Numbered from the stretch's first letter, positions 26,613 to 35,838 are shown. The stretch is 64,000 bases of DNA from Crocinitomicaceae bacterium (GCA_024643725.1 JAHEMJ010000003.1:62001-126000), one strand, 5' to 3'. The notes: generated by a model from the sequence alone, not told the origin. Numbers and translations: made by a program.

Positions 26613-27176
26613 TTATAAATTCCAAGTCAACCCCAGAAAGATAGAATTAGTCCACCTCACCATGACCGGTGTGTTATTCATCAAAAAGGTATAACGATAT
26701 CCAGCCTCAATTCGTGTTTGTTTCACCCTGTAGCTTGCCCCTAAACCTAAAAAAGCAGTGTTGTATGTAACTCTGTAATGCTCTTGAATACTCGAAACAT
26801 AAGCACTTCCAAACACATAATTAAAACTCGCATGAACATTCCACTTTTTTTGAGGTGCCAGAAAATAATATCGAACAAATGGACCTGCCCATTTTATCAA
26901 TCGGAGGCTCGGTTCTATTACGGTATCTTTCCTATAAACAATTTGATAGTCGGAATTGTACTCTAGACCAAGGACGAATCGCTCTTTGTAGTTTACACCA
27001 ATTCGTGGACATACTTTTAATAAACCTCCACCAGCCATTCCACCAGCGTTTCCACCGCCATAATTTACACCTAAATGCCAGCCAAATCGATTCGAAGTAT
27101 CTTGCATGCTTTTTTGGCTATGAACAAAAGGCGAATTCGAAAGAATGATCACAAGGGATAAAACTAAATACTTCAT
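26613..27176 (-). CDS. Outer-membrane barrel-like protein
   Basis: The start is set at 27176 (MKYLVLSLVIILSNSPFVHS, a signal peptide) because the longer in-frame extension has no signal and looks non-coding. The mature protein of about 167 residues is built of beta strands: HLGVNYGGGNAGG, GVNYKERFVLGLEY, FVRYYFLAP, ASYRVKQTRIEAGYRYTF, ending FLGLTWNL as an outer-membrane C-terminus. An 8-strand barrel is likely. It is the first gene of a stretch of small minus-strand envelope genes. No family is known. Confidence 0.6.
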   Translation of the reverse strand: MKYLVLSLVIILSNSPFVHSQKSMQDTSNRFGWHLGVNYGGGNAGGMAGGGLLKVCPRIGVNYKERFVLGLEYNSDYQIVYRKDTVIEPSLRLIKWAGPFVRYYFLAPQKKWNVHASFNYVFGSAYVSSIQEHYRVTYNTAFLGLGASYRVKQTRIEAGYRYTFLMNNTPVMVRWTNSIFLGLTWNL

Positions 27177-27326
27177 AATGAAAGGTAAGGATAAAAGAAC
27201 TTTGTATGATTTTTCGATTGAAATAATAGAATAACTTCTAGTGAGTGGAATGTGCAATGAATCAGTGTTCAGATATGTAGCACCACCTACCACTGATTTT
27301 GCACTGCTTCATCAGGATACTTCACT

Positions 27327-27827
27327 TTACTCAAAAAAGGTCAAATCTCGATAGTATATGGTATCTGGGATTTGCTTGTATTTTTTGGTTGGAATATCAT
27401 AGCGGAAGGAATAATTCACGAAAGTATGATTCGTCATTTCATAAATAAAATTTAAATCCATTTCACCGTCTTGATTGACATCATAGATGAAGTTTTTGTC
27501 ATAGGTTTCATCTAAATAGACCGACAAAGTATCTTTTCCTTGGATCATTTTCACATGCTCGCCGATTTCATCGTAGTTCACTTCATTCAATACCTGAAAG
27601 TTCACGCCATTTATGGTGGTTTTCCCTTTGAATACAACATGGTTTTTATCGGAATGAATGCACCTTAATCCGAGTTTTTTAAATTCAATGGAGCTCGCCT
27701 TTTTCTCGGAACGACAGGAAACGAAACTCAACACGAGGCAGGTCAATAGGAGGGAGGGCTTCAACAATCCGAAGTTCGACAGATGAATCAATGCTTGTTT
27801 AATCCTTTTATTCGATCTTTTTCTCAT
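27327..27827 (-). CDS. Lipoprotein of unknown function
   Basis: A 166-residue protein with a basic start, a hydrophobic stretch and lipobox VSC (about residue 38, in LVLSFVSCRSEKK). The mature domain is beta-rich (VVFKGKTTINGVNFQVLN, QVNQDGEMDLNFIYEM-like with a D-x-N-x-D calcium-style loop in DVNQDGEMD). No family is recognised. The mRNA leader is short, and the neighbouring gene at 27877 is on the same strand. Confidence 0.6.
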   Translation of the reverse strand: MRKRSNKRIKQALIHLSNFGLLKPSLLLTCLVLSFVSCRSEKKASSIEFKKLGLRCIHSDKNHVVFKGKTTINGVNFQVLNEVNYDEIGEHVKMIQGKDTLSVYLDETYDKNFIYDVNQDGEMDLNFIYEMTNHTFVNYSFRYDIPTKKYKQIPDTIYYRDLTFFE

Positions 27828-27876
27828 GTTTACGCTGTTTTTTTTTTATGTTTTTATTCGAGTCACATGACTTCGC

Positions 27877-28419
27877 TCATTCGCTGATCTTTCCCGTTTG
27901 TGGATTGATTTTTCGTTTTCGCCAATCGCTGGCAGTGGTCGACTCTTCCTCATACTCCAAAGAAAGCGTCCAAACCTGAAAATCATCACTTATGTAGTAA
28001 ATGGTTTCGTTTGCTACCGAATTTTCGGGGATATTACTGTAACTGTAACAGGACAAGGAATCTACTTTTTCCTTTTTCCAGTAGGTCATGAGCAAAACCT
28101 CATAAGCGTATTCTGAATCTTCGGATTGCTTCTTGATGAGTTGGATCGATAAATCACCTTTTTCGAATAAAGTCACGTGCTTTGAATTTCTCAATTCCTT
28201 AAACAAGCTGTAATAATTGACCTTCAATTCGTTTAGCGCACAGCTATAAAAGTCGTTGGAATCCGTGCAACTTTGTTTGACTTTTTCGATGAATTTCGCA
28301 TCGGAGAGAAGCTTGTCCCCGCGGAATTCGCTGTTTTTCGTCCATTGAGCCGAAACGAATGTAGTACTTAGAGCTAAAATGGCTGAACAAATGATTCGCT
28401 GAAAAGGGATTTGAGGCAT
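27877..28419 (-). CDS. Secreted protein of unknown function
   Basis: A 180-residue protein with a signal peptide (about 1-24, ending TFVSAQ). The mature part mixes helices with strands (SEFRGDKLLSDAKFIEKVKQSC, YAYEVLLMTYWKKEKVDSLSCYSY) and has paired Cys residues likely to form disulfides. It lies 49 bases after the downstream end of nothing recognisable; its relation to flanking lipoprotein genes is only positional. Confidence 0.55.
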   Translation of the reverse strand: MPQIPFQRIICSAILALSTTFVSAQWTKNSEFRGDKLLSDAKFIEKVKQSCTDSNDFYSCALNELKVNYYSLFKELRNSKHVTLFEKGDLSIQLIKKQSEDSEYAYEVLLMTYWKKEKVDSLSCYSYSNIPENSVANETIYYISDDFQVWTLSLEYEEESTTASDWRKRKINPQTGKISE

Positions 28420-28487
28420 GATGTTTTGAATGATTTAACGATGACGGATTGAATGCTTTGTTTACGTTTAGTTCCTTGGTATGGTAT

Positions 28488-29066
28488 TTATTTTTTGTCC
28501 CTAGCGACATTCACCAACAGCACAAGAACCTCCGTTGGATGTTTCTTTTTAATCTTTGATACTTGCTTGAGAACATGTTTCGCTGCCCAACTTGTCCAAA
28601 TCGCGTAATACACCACATATGTGTATGTATGATGCATGGATTGACGTAAAATCTGTTCTTTTGTTTCTGAGTTCAGTGCGAGAAATTCCAGCTCATTTTT
28701 AAAGTTCAATTGCGCATTGATATATGGATAATCGTTCTTTTTGAGTGGGAAACTATCAACAAAATTTCGATCGTTAAAATCTCCCATACATTGGGAATAG
28801 GCAGAATACAAGCTGCCATTCGGATGGTAAATCCGAAGTTGGACTTGGGAGGATTTGCTGGTGTCATCATTGATCCCGTATGCTTTTGATTTTTGCATCC
28901 AATACTTGGAATCATCTGCAAAAACACTAAAGTCAAAATTATAGTGTTTTAAGAATTTGTTCACCTCCTGTACGGACTCTTCATTTGGTTCCGATAGTTG
29001 AAGGATGCGAATGATTGTACAAGATGAGAGTACAGACGCCAAAATTAGAAAAGAAATAAATTTCAT
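28488..29066 (-). CDS. Lipoprotein of unknown function
   Basis: The start at 29066 (MKFISFLILASVLSSCTII) gives a classic lipoprotein signal with lipobox LSSC; the in-frame ATG seven codons earlier would spoil it. The mature part of about 174 residues is mixed helix and strand (NKFLKHYNFDFSVFADDS, HHTYTYVVYYAIWTSW) and ends basic. No family is recognised. It belongs to the minus-strand island of envelope genes. Confidence 0.6.
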   Translation of the reverse strand: MKFISFLILASVLSSCTIIRILQLSEPNEESVQEVNKFLKHYNFDFSVFADDSKYWMQKSKAYGINDDTSKSSQVQLRIYHPNGSLYSAYSQCMGDFNDRNFVDSFPLKKNDYPYINAQLNFKNELEFLALNSETKEQILRQSMHHTYTYVVYYAIWTSWAAKHVLKQVSKIKKKHPTEVLVLLVNVARDKK

Positions 29067-29121
29067 AGAATGAATAAAAATAACCATTCAAAGAGGAATT
29101 CGCACTACTGAGAACTTCCTT

Positions 29122-29307
29122 TTATTGTTTTTGTATTTTCTTCCGATAGAACAAGGTATAAAGTACTCCGAACAAAATACTTTTCACGATGGCTCCTGTC
29201 CAATCGATGTTTCGCGAGAAGAAGACATCAATAAGTACATTGATTCCTCCAAATAGGACTGAATTGATGAGAAAAAACGTGATGAATTTTGTGTTGACCA
29301 TTTCCAA
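29122..29307 (-). CDS. Small two-TM membrane protein
   Basis: A 61-residue protein with two hydrophobic segments (about residues 8-26 and 34-54) and a basic tail (YRKKIQKQ). A degenerate copy of the TAGAAC-type palindrome (29393-29406) lies 93 bases before the start, the same spacing as at other sites. No family is recognised. Confidence 0.55.
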   Translation of the reverse strand: MEMVNTKFITFFLINSVLFGGINVLIDVFFSRNIDWTGAIVKSILFGVLYTLFYRKKIQKQ

Positions 29308-29392
29308 TTTAGTTGATTCGTTTCATATGTATTCGTTCAATGACCTGCGTAAAACAGTATGTAAATATAACTTTTCCCAAGTCATGAAAGAC

Positions 29393-29406
29393 TAGTATTT
29401 GTTCTA
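29393..29406. promoter_or_regulatory. Degenerate palindrome, half-site of the TAGAAC family
   Basis: TAGTATTTGTTCTA keeps the right half GTTCTA and the outer TAG, but three of six left-half bases differ. It is 93 bases upstream of the minus-strand gene starting at 29307. It is listed only because that spacing matches the better copies. Confidence 0.25.
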
Positions 29407-29558
29407 TAAATGAACGGTGAAAGTATAATTTGGTTGGTTGACTGTTACACTTCACATTGCTGGATTTTTTTGATCCTTCGGTAACTTTCTTCTTTACAAT
29501 TAAAAAAATAACAATTCCTTTGTTGTTGCGCTGTATGAATATTCCACGTTTCTGAAAG

Positions 29559-30191
29559 CTAATTCAAGACATAACCAAAGCCAATATTACCAAAACTCGT
29601 GAATAGAAGTCCGTGTTGGTTTAAATTACTGGTAAAGATTACGCTTGAATCGGTGTTTTTCCAAAACATCACTCCGATACCTGCTCTTAGGACAGTGTAA
29701 AACTGTGATGTAAGTTTTGTTTCAAGTACCATTCCAAAAGTATGTTCACTTTCGAAAACAGGTCCGAAAATGTTTTCATGTTTCACATAGGTAAAATCAA
29801 ATTCAGATTGAGGATTCGGAACAAGTTGTTCATAAACGTAGAGGGCCTTTATCATTTGTGAAATATAGGAGAGTTGATTGTTGTAATAAATCCCAAGTTT
29901 ATAGTTTTGTCTTTTTAATAGAAAATAATCGAGTCCAATTTGCACTCCTATCTTTTCTGCGAAATGGATAGCGTATGCGGAGTTTTTGAAGAATGTATTG
30001 ATTGGAACATGTTCAATTCGATTGATGTGGTATTTTAGTCCACCGGACAAAGCAAAGTTCTGAATGGTTTTTTTGTAAGAAACAGTAATGTTGCGTCCGT
30101 TATAAGCAAGATTATAATTCGTTTCTAATCCCGTTTGTGCTTTGCAAAGTAAGTTGAAGCAAACGAATACTATGGAAATAATTACCTTCAT
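29559..30191 (-). CDS. Outer-membrane barrel-like protein
   Basis: A 210-residue protein with a signal peptide (residues 1-18, ending LLCKAQ). The mature region is a series of beta strands: ETNYNLAYNGRNITVSYKK, FALSGGLKYHIN, KIGVQIGLDYFLL, KLGIYYNNQL and a C-terminal SFGNIGFGYVLN. An 8-10 strand barrel is likely. No close family can be named. It lies between a small membrane protein and a lipoprotein gene on the same strand. Confidence 0.55.
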   Translation of the reverse strand: MKVIISIVFVCFNLLCKAQTGLETNYNLAYNGRNITVSYKKTIQNFALSGGLKYHINRIEHVPINTFFKNSAYAIHFAEKIGVQIGLDYFLLKRQNYKLGIYYNNQLSYISQMIKALYVYEQLVPNPQSEFDFTYVKHENIFGPVFESEHTFGMVLETKLTSQFYTVLRAGIGVMFWKNTDSSVIFTSNLNQHGLLFTSFGNIGFGYVLN

Positions 30192-30255
30192 AAGTGTTTT
30201 TAATGGATGAAACTTAATTTTTTTTTATATCAAATCGTTTTTAAAAAAAAAACCG

Positions 30256-30381
30256 TTACGCAAAGCTGTATTTGTCATCCTGCGGCAAGTTCCAAATCGT
30301 AAAAATTTCATGAAACGTTTCATCCAAATACGCCAACTTATTTATACTCCACATATCTTTCATTTCTTGGATTTGTTTTCA
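30256..30381 (-). other. In-frame coding-like extension after a TGA stop
   Basis: After the TGA ending the lipoprotein gene (30379-30381) the same frame stays open for 40 more codons (KQIQEMKDMWSINKLAYLD..., then TAA). The composition looks protein-like: amphipathic, with few rare residues. It may be the old C-terminus cut off by a nonsense mutation, or chance. Confidence 0.3.
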
Positions 30382-31086
30382 ATTCACCACAAACGTAAAA
30401 CTCTCTTTTTGCCAGTGCTCGATGTTTGAACCTTCTATGGAAGGATCCGGATTCATCCATTGCGCGAACAAATGATAATTTGATAGATAAGATCCATCTG
30501 GTTGTTTGTTTACTGGAAAATGCATCCTGCTTACCATTTCTTTTTCACATTCTGGAGTCAAATCTTGTTCATTTAGATAACCGAAACATGCCATAGGATA
30601 ACTTGGAAGAAAAAATGGATCACAAAGAAAAACCCCGGATTTCTTTAGTATCATTCCAATCTTCAGTAGATAAGCATTGTTTTGATAAATCAATTTGTAT
30701 TCTGGACCATCAGGTAGTTCCTGTACAATATTTCCAATTACGTAAACTGGATCAAAAGATTCATCCCATTTACCTTTCACTTGCTCTGAAACTCTTTTGG
30801 AACTATCCGCTAGATCGTAAAATGGCAGGAAAGTTCTTCGAAAATCAAAATTTTCAAGTTTTATGTTATCTGTAAACTTTTCACCCGAATAATTATTGGT
30901 CACAAGGACATTAAAGACATCTGGAAAATTCATTTCAAACCAGATCGTATCACCAATATGATAACTTTCTTTTACTGGATAAACAGAGATGGGCTGATAA
31001 ATATCATAATCTCTTGAACACTTTTTTTTCCTTGGTTGACAGCTCGTTAAAACAAGGAGAATGATGATGAGACAGGTGTATTTCAT
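30379..31086 (-). CDS. Lipoprotein of unknown function
   Basis: A 235-residue protein with a lipoprotein signal (lipobox LTSC in VLTSCQPRKKKC). The first mature segment, YPVKESYHIGDTIWFEMNFPD, is a strand pattern typical of Ig-like or jelly-roll domains in Bacteroidota lipoproteins. Its start overlaps the stop of the upstream barrel gene by four bases, so it is co-translated with that barrel. An in-frame extension follows the stop (see 30256-30381). No family is recognised. Confidence 0.65.
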   Translation of the reverse strand: MKYTCLIIILLVLTSCQPRKKKCSRDYDIYQPISVYPVKESYHIGDTIWFEMNFPDVFNVLVTNNYSGEKFTDNIKLENFDFRRTFLPFYDLADSSKRVSEQVKGKWDESFDPVYVIGNIVQELPDGPEYKLIYQNNAYLLKIGMILKKSGVFLCDPFFLPSYPMACFGYLNEQDLTPECEKEMVSRMHFPVNKQPDGSYLSNYHLFAQWMNPDPSIEGSNIEHWQKESFTFVVN

Positions 31087-31805
31087 AAGCGATAATATAA
31101 ACTCATTTTCAATCCAGCGCTGTAGAGTTTTTCGCTTACGGGAGTGTCAATGATTTTTAACGCGCTAAATTGGAAGCTCGGTTCCACGCGCACATGGACG
31201 TTTGGATGCAAGCTCCAGTCGATTCCTGCGCTCAGTGTAGGTGAAAAATTCAAGGTGCGATATGAATCAATGCTTTCAAACGTATATTTGTCCGTGTGGG
31301 TGTCGAAGTATAAGAAGGTTGTCGCCGTTTCCTTCAAAAAGATGTTCGTTGTCACACCCACACTCGTAATGAATCGTAGTTTGTTCTCACCGAAAATGAA
31401 GTTCGCTTTTAAGGGAATGTCTAACAAATGAAAGTGATTCACGGATTTAAAGTATGCAGGAACGGCAGGATCCGGGGGAGAAATACTGGCTGATTTTTTC
31501 GTTTGATATCCGCTCACGGCATAACTCAATCCTGTTTCGATTCCAACGCACTGATTAAATTGGTATGCTGCATGGATTCCTGTGGAATAAGAAAGAATGA
31601 CGCGTTCTTCTTCGTTGCGCATCTTGATCAAGCCATCCAAGGAAGGATCTCCACTGTTATTCTGAAGTGTTCGGTAACATAAATCCGGCGAGACATTGAG
31701 TCCAAGTTGAAATCCTTTCAATCCATTTTCGCTCGACTTGGACTTGTTTTGTCCATAGGAAAGCGCAGCGCTCAGGATAAGCGTAATTAAAAGTAGTTTT
31801 TTCAT
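31083..31805 (-). CDS. PorT-like outer-membrane beta-barrel protein
   Basis: A 240-residue protein with signal peptide (1-18, ending LSYGQ). The strand pattern is like the PorT/OMP_b-brl_2 family: FQLGLNVSPDLCYR, ILSYSTGIHAAYQFN, GIETGLSYAVSGYQTKK, DIPLKANFIFGENKLRFITSVGV and a terminal KMSLYYRL. Such barrels are common but mostly uncharacterised. The stop overlaps the following lipoprotein start (ATGA), so the pair is an operon. Confidence 0.75.
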   Translation of the reverse strand: MKKLLLITLILSAALSYGQNKSKSSENGLKGFQLGLNVSPDLCYRTLQNNSGDPSLDGLIKMRNEEERVILSYSTGIHAAYQFNQCVGIETGLSYAVSGYQTKKSASISPPDPAVPAYFKSVNHFHLLDIPLKANFIFGENKLRFITSVGVTTNIFLKETATTFLYFDTHTDKYTFESIDSYRTLNFSPTLSAGIDWSLHPNVHVRVEPSFQFSALKIIDTPVSEKLYSAGLKMSLYYRL

Positions 31806-31916
31806 GGATTGTACATCGGTTTAAGTATAGAACAAATTTGTTTTGTCAAAAGTTACAAGTCGGTTTAATTGAGTTCTTTTCATATTTTGATGGTGATTTT
31901 CTCCTCTTCGTTTGAA

Positions 31917-32588
31917 TCATTTCGCCATCGCATATCTCACTCCAAGGTTCAGCGCCATTCCATGCATTTTTATGGTGGAATTGGCAAAATAGTCGGCGTT
32001 GGTTAGTGTCGTCAAACTTCGTTGATAGGAAAAAGAAGCAGCGAATACATACCTTTCATTGATGCGATACGTAGCGCCAATTTCAATGAGTCCAGCAAAG
32101 TCAAATTTTGATGCGCGGTCTGTAAGGTCAATGGTTTCGTTTCCAAGGTGGTTTCCGTTTGAGTCAAACGTGGGGTTTATTGTATTGGCGTTAACGAGCA
32201 AAGAAGGAACTACCCCGTAATTTGTAAAACCACAAAGTTCTTTTCCGAAGGTAAAACCAAGTTTAAGGGGGACGGAAAGGTAATTGTAATCATATTTAAG
32301 GGTGTACCTTTCGCCGGTAGTATTGCCTTCAATAGTATAAAAAATGATGTCATCCTTAAATCCACGCTGATTGTAAATCAAGTCTGCGCCAAAGAATAAA
32401 TGACCTTTACAGGAATGCTCATAGGTCAGTCCTGCGCTCAAACCCGTTTTGGCATAATTTGTTGTACTGATAAAATCGCTCGATGTGTTGGTCGAGTTGA
32501 GTCCAACTTTCAATCCGATCCAATCATTTTGACCGAAAAGGTGTAGACTTGTTATGATGTAGATAATTGAAAAGAGTAGTTTCTTCAT
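31917..32588 (-). CDS. PorT-like outer-membrane beta-barrel protein
   Basis: A 223-residue protein with signal peptide (1-19, ending HLFGQ). Strands typical of the PorT/OMP_b-brl family are IGLKVGLNSTNTSS, GLSAGLTYEHSCK, FFGADLIYNQRGFK, LSVPLKLGFTFG and LNLGVRYAMAK. It is a second barrel of the same general fold as the gene at 31083, but they are not close copies. A 110-base gap separates the two, so it may have its own promoter. Confidence 0.75.
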   Translation of the reverse strand: MKKLLFSIIYIITSLHLFGQNDWIGLKVGLNSTNTSSDFISTTNYAKTGLSAGLTYEHSCKGHLFFGADLIYNQRGFKDDIIFYTIEGNTTGERYTLKYDYNYLSVPLKLGFTFGKELCGFTNYGVVPSLLVNANTINPTFDSNGNHLGNETIDLTDRASKFDFAGLIEIGATYRINERYVFAASFSYQRSLTTLTNADYFANSTIKMHGMALNLGVRYAMAK

Positions 32589-32647
32589 GGTAATTGTTTA
32601 GATGGACAAACGTCAAATGTTGCTAAAAAAGGGGGCGTAAATCTTAA

Positions 32648-33241
32648 TCAATGAAAATTTCGAATGGTCCATTCTCCCTGATCAAAATAAAGCAAAATAT
32701 AATCTGAGTTAATGCCTTTGCTTAACCAGCTTTTCGAGTAGACGTATTTTTCTAAACGGAAAAACAAGGCATGTTGACTAAGGTTTCCGCCGTATCGAGT
32801 TTGTGCTAAATCACCATAGTAATCTACCACACAAGCAGGTGGATAGGGGGAGAGAAAGTTTGTTTTTTTCAAATAGCTTACATCGTACACCGTGGGATCA
32901 TCGATTTGAATGTCATGGAATTCATAAGTCTTTTTCGTGGAGCTCAAACGAATTTTCAGGTAATAATAGAGATGCGCACCACCAGTTCCTACGAAATACA
33001 TGGAATCACTGTCAATGTCTCCATCAAAATCAAAATTCCAGGAATAATTGTGCATCTGTATTTTGGCATCAAACGAATGCCTGTATGTCCTTTCTTCTTC
33101 CGCCTTTGTTTCCTTTTTAGCTTGTCTTTGCAGTGTTTCGCGTTTTGCTCCTTTGCTTGCCTCTGAATCACAGGACGAAACGACGAATTGACTGAGGACA
33201 AGTGAACCGATGAAAAAAGATCGATTTAGCAGAAGAGGCAT
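32648..33241 (-). CDS. Lipoprotein of unknown function
   Basis: The start at 33241 (MPLLLNRSFFIGSLVLSQF) gives a lipoprotein signal with lipobox VSSC. A longer in-frame form begins 13 codons earlier. The mature N-terminus is a charged linker (SEASKGAKRETLQRQAK), then a beta domain (SFDAKIQMHNYSWNFDFDGDIDSDS) with a D-x-D-x-D-x-D acidic loop that could bind calcium. It ends 59 bases before the PorT-like gene. No family is recognised. Confidence 0.6.
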   Translation of the reverse strand: MPLLLNRSFFIGSLVLSQFVVSSCDSEASKGAKRETLQRQAKKETKAEEERTYRHSFDAKIQMHNYSWNFDFDGDIDSDSMYFVGTGGAHLYYYLKIRLSSTKKTYEFHDIQIDDPTVYDVSYLKKTNFLSPYPPACVVDYYGDLAQTRYGGNLSQHALFFRLEKYVYSKSWLSKGINSDYILLYFDQGEWTIRNFH

Positions 33242-33297
33242 CTTGATAGCAATAGCTAAAAATGGAAATCTTAGTGCCATAAATCAATACCTTCTGC

Positions 33298-34986
33298 TTA
33301 CTGAATCACCAATTTCTCCGTGTAACGCAATTGCTCCTCCGAAGAAACACAAATAATGTAGGTTCCTTTGGGTAGGTTCAATGGGAGGTCTTGCGATTTT
33401 GCCATGGAGATTCCTTTGTAGACAAGGATTCCAGCGATATTGAAAATTTCCACCTCATTTCGTTCAAATGGTGAAACAATCGTCACCAAATTAGTCGCAG
33501 GATTCGGGAATAAACGGAATGGATGCACATAGGAGGAGGAAGAAAGTCCCGCAGTGCTCAAATCAAACGGACTAATGATTTGGTAATAAATCGGATTGGA
33601 CTTCACCGGACAGTAAACGTTGAGAATGAGGTTGGATACACCCAAGAAACTTTCAACAAAATAGGTGTAACTGATATTGGTAAAAAGCCCAGTTGTATCT
33701 GCCAAATACCAAACGACATAAAGTGAATCAACGGCTGGTCCTGATGTGCCAAAAACAGCTGAAGCAATATAAGTCGTATCTAAGGCCGTTAAATCAATGT
33801 CACAATTTTCAATCCAACTCGAAAAAGCAGAATAAGCTCCAGTTGAAGCTGTACCAAAAACGGAGATACTGTCGATTGTTCCATCGACATAAACCGAAGT
33901 TATGGACTCACATCCTTGAGTATCATTTACAATAAGCGTGTAATATCCTGCACAAAGATTATTTGTTATTGAATTTTGTGAAGAACTCACAGGTTGATTT
34001 AATAATCCTTGGTACATGGTATAATCGTATGGACCAACTACACCTGTCGTATTTACCTGAACAGCACCATTACAAAGTGAGGCAAGCGTACAATCGGTTA
34101 CAATGACATTGGTGGTGAAATTATTACAAGGACTCGTTGTGGCATCCGGAACATAAATGGATATGGTGTCCCAACAGTTGTACGTGTCCGTTACATAAAC
34201 GAGGTATGGTCCGGTAGGTAAATTAGAAAATGACCCGTCTAATGTCCATAGGTTACTTGTAAAACTTAAAGACATTGTCGTATCCAGTGCATAATAGTAT
34301 ATGGAATTGCCACCTGCCGGTGATATTTCAACACCACCATCTAAACAAGTTGAGCAGCTTGTTGGTGTGATATTAATCGTGTAACCAGGATTTGTGCAAT
34401 TTCCAATTTCATTTTGCCAAATAAAAAAATGAGCGGTATCCACACAGCCCATGGCATCTACGCTATTAACGATGTACTCTCCCATGCATAGATTGTTTAA
34501 TTGCGTTAAGGAAACACTCGAAGCAGAATCTGTCCAGGAAGTCCATTGCGTGGCTTCTGTCCATCTTTCCCAATGCGTGGTATATGGTCCAGTTCCATTC
34601 ATATTATTTAAAAATAATTGGCCATCGCAACTTTGTTGTGAGGTTGCATTGGAATATGTTGAATAGATTTGATATCCCAAACAAGGGTCATTGGAGGAGG
34701 CTCCAATGGTAAATGTGAAACTATTCGTCACTCCCGATCCTGAAGCGATGAGTATATAATTCCCCACGCACAAATCTTGAAAGGTTGCAGTTCCAGAATA
34801 AAACCAAACTTGGTTAAAGTACCAGTCAAATGTTGTATACGTGTTTAATAATGCCGGTTGTACTTCCGCAGCGCCGTCACACATTGCTGGACCACTACAA
34901 TCCGTTACAATGACATTGGCATTCGTTTGTGCTTTCGCCACTGTTAAAAGTGAAAGGGCAAAAAAGAGCGTAAGGATTGTTTTCAT
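33298..34986 (-). CDS. T9SS-exported protein with SprB-like repeats and type-A sorting domain
   Basis: A 562-residue secreted protein. It has a signal peptide (1-19, ending KAQ). Repeats of about 90-100 residues follow, each with DCSGPAMCDGAAEV or DCTLASLCNGAVQV, and a strand pair ending in LCVGNYILI or LCAGYYTLIV. These are like SprB repeats of gliding-related adhesins. The last 75 residues are a type-A T9SS sorting domain: FRLFPNPATNLVTI, EVEIFNIAGILVYKG and LPKGTYIICV with the final KLVIQ. It would be carried to the surface and anchored or released by the T9SS sortase. A TAGAAC palindrome lies 87 bases before the start, shared with the divergent 7-TM gene. Confidence 0.85.
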   Translation of the reverse strand: MKTILTLFFALSLLTVAKAQTNANVIVTDCSGPAMCDGAAEVQPALLNTYTTFDWYFNQVWFYSGTATFQDLCVGNYILIASGSGVTNSFTFTIGASSNDPCLGYQIYSTYSNATSQQSCDGQLFLNNMNGTGPYTTHWERWTEATQWTSWTDSASSVSLTQLNNLCMGEYIVNSVDAMGCVDTAHFFIWQNEIGNCTNPGYTINITPTSCSTCLDGGVEISPAGGNSIYYYALDTTMSLSFTSNLWTLDGSFSNLPTGPYLVYVTDTYNCWDTISIYVPDATTSPCNNFTTNVIVTDCTLASLCNGAVQVNTTGVVGPYDYTMYQGLLNQPVSSSQNSITNNLCAGYYTLIVNDTQGCESITSVYVDGTIDSISVFGTASTGAYSAFSSWIENCDIDLTALDTTYIASAVFGTSGPAVDSLYVVWYLADTTGLFTNISYTYFVESFLGVSNLILNVYCPVKSNPIYYQIISPFDLSTAGLSSSSYVHPFRLFPNPATNLVTIVSPFERNEVEIFNIAGILVYKGISMAKSQDLPLNLPKGTYIICVSSEEQLRYTEKLVIQ

Positions 34987-35072
34987 GTTAGTCTGATTTT
35001 AATAATTGCTTGTTTTTCAATTGATTTGAAACAAGGAAAAGTAAAAATACTCAAATACAGTGAATTGAAAAT

Positions 35073-35086
35073 TAGAACTTGTTCTA
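35073..35086. promoter_or_regulatory. Palindrome TAGAAC-TT-GTTCTA, site a
   Basis: A perfect 6+6 inverted repeat with a two-base centre, in the divergent gap between the SprB-like gene (start 34986) and the first 7-TM gene (start 35202). Likely operator; no regulator is proven. Confidence 0.55.
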
Positions 35087-35201
35087 GAATTTGTGCGCCA
35101 ATGGTCATTTTCAAATCAATTCCGAGCACGCGAGAAAAACAATTGGTTACTTTTAGTTACGCAAAATAGAAACTAGTCATGAAACCAAACCATATACCGT
35201 T

Positions 35202-35807
35202 GTGTTGAGTAATTTAAGCGATATCATTCTGTTTAGCAGTGTTATACCTTTTGTCCTCCTTCTGGCAAATTGGCGTATGAAGGTGAGTACTTGGTTGAGG
35301 TACTTGATCGTTCTTCGTTTTCTTTCGGATGTTTTTTGTTTCGTGTTTCGACATGAATTTCACTCTGTTTTTCCGGTTTTTCACGTGTCCGTCTTCTTGG
35401 AGACGCTCTGTTATTTGTTTTACTTCCGCGAACTTTCCGGGTACAAAAACAAACAGTATTTGCTTATCCTACTGATGTTTACGGCAGTTACATGTCTTGA
35501 AATGGGAGAAGGGATGTGGCTGAATAATTATTGGTCAACCTTGTTTTCTACCTTACTCATCACCCTTTTTTCCTTGCGTCTTATTCTTGTGTCTGTTGAA
35601 TCCAAGAAAGATCAGTTCGCTGTCCTCATTCCAATCTTTATCTTTCATACAAGTATGTTTACCTATACGCTCTTTGAAAACATCATTCGCGAAAATGCTC
35701 ATTTATTCCGTTTCCTACAACCCATCATTTTAATACTCATACTTTTTTACAATCTTTCGTTCAGCCTTTTTATTTTTAAAAACCGAACGAGAAAACTCAC
35801 ATTCTAA
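35202..35807 (+). CDS. 7-TM array protein 1
   Basis: A 201-residue membrane protein with about seven hydrophobic segments and very short loops. It starts with GTG at 35202 (no in-frame ATG nearby). It shares the array signature: R-x-L-x-D at the end of the second helix (RFLSDVFCF), FPVFHVSVFLE in the third, and HTSMFTYTLFENIIRENAHL in the sixth, then a C-terminal basic tail (KNRTRKL). No known family is recognised, and there is no signal peptide. It stands first in a same-strand run of eight related genes and is flanked on both sides by palindromes of the TAGAAC type. Confidence 0.75.
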   Translation: MLSNLSDIILFSSVIPFVLLLANWRMKVSTWLRYLIVLRFLSDVFCFVFRHEFHSVFPVFHVSVFLETLCYLFYFRELSGYKNKQYLLILLMFTAVTCLEMGEGMWLNNYWSTLFSTLLITLFSLRLILVSVESKKDQFAVLIPIFIFHTSMFTYTLFENIIRENAHLFRFLQPIILILILFYNLSFSLFIFKNRTRKLTF

Positions 35808-35838
35808 AGCAGAAATATCCCAGGATTCGCCTAAAAAC

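Noticed and set aside
31828-31841. TAGAACAAATTTGT as an eighth copy of the palindrome
   Set aside because: The left half is perfect, but the right half does not match RTTCTA, and it lies only about 20 bases before a start codon, unlike the others.
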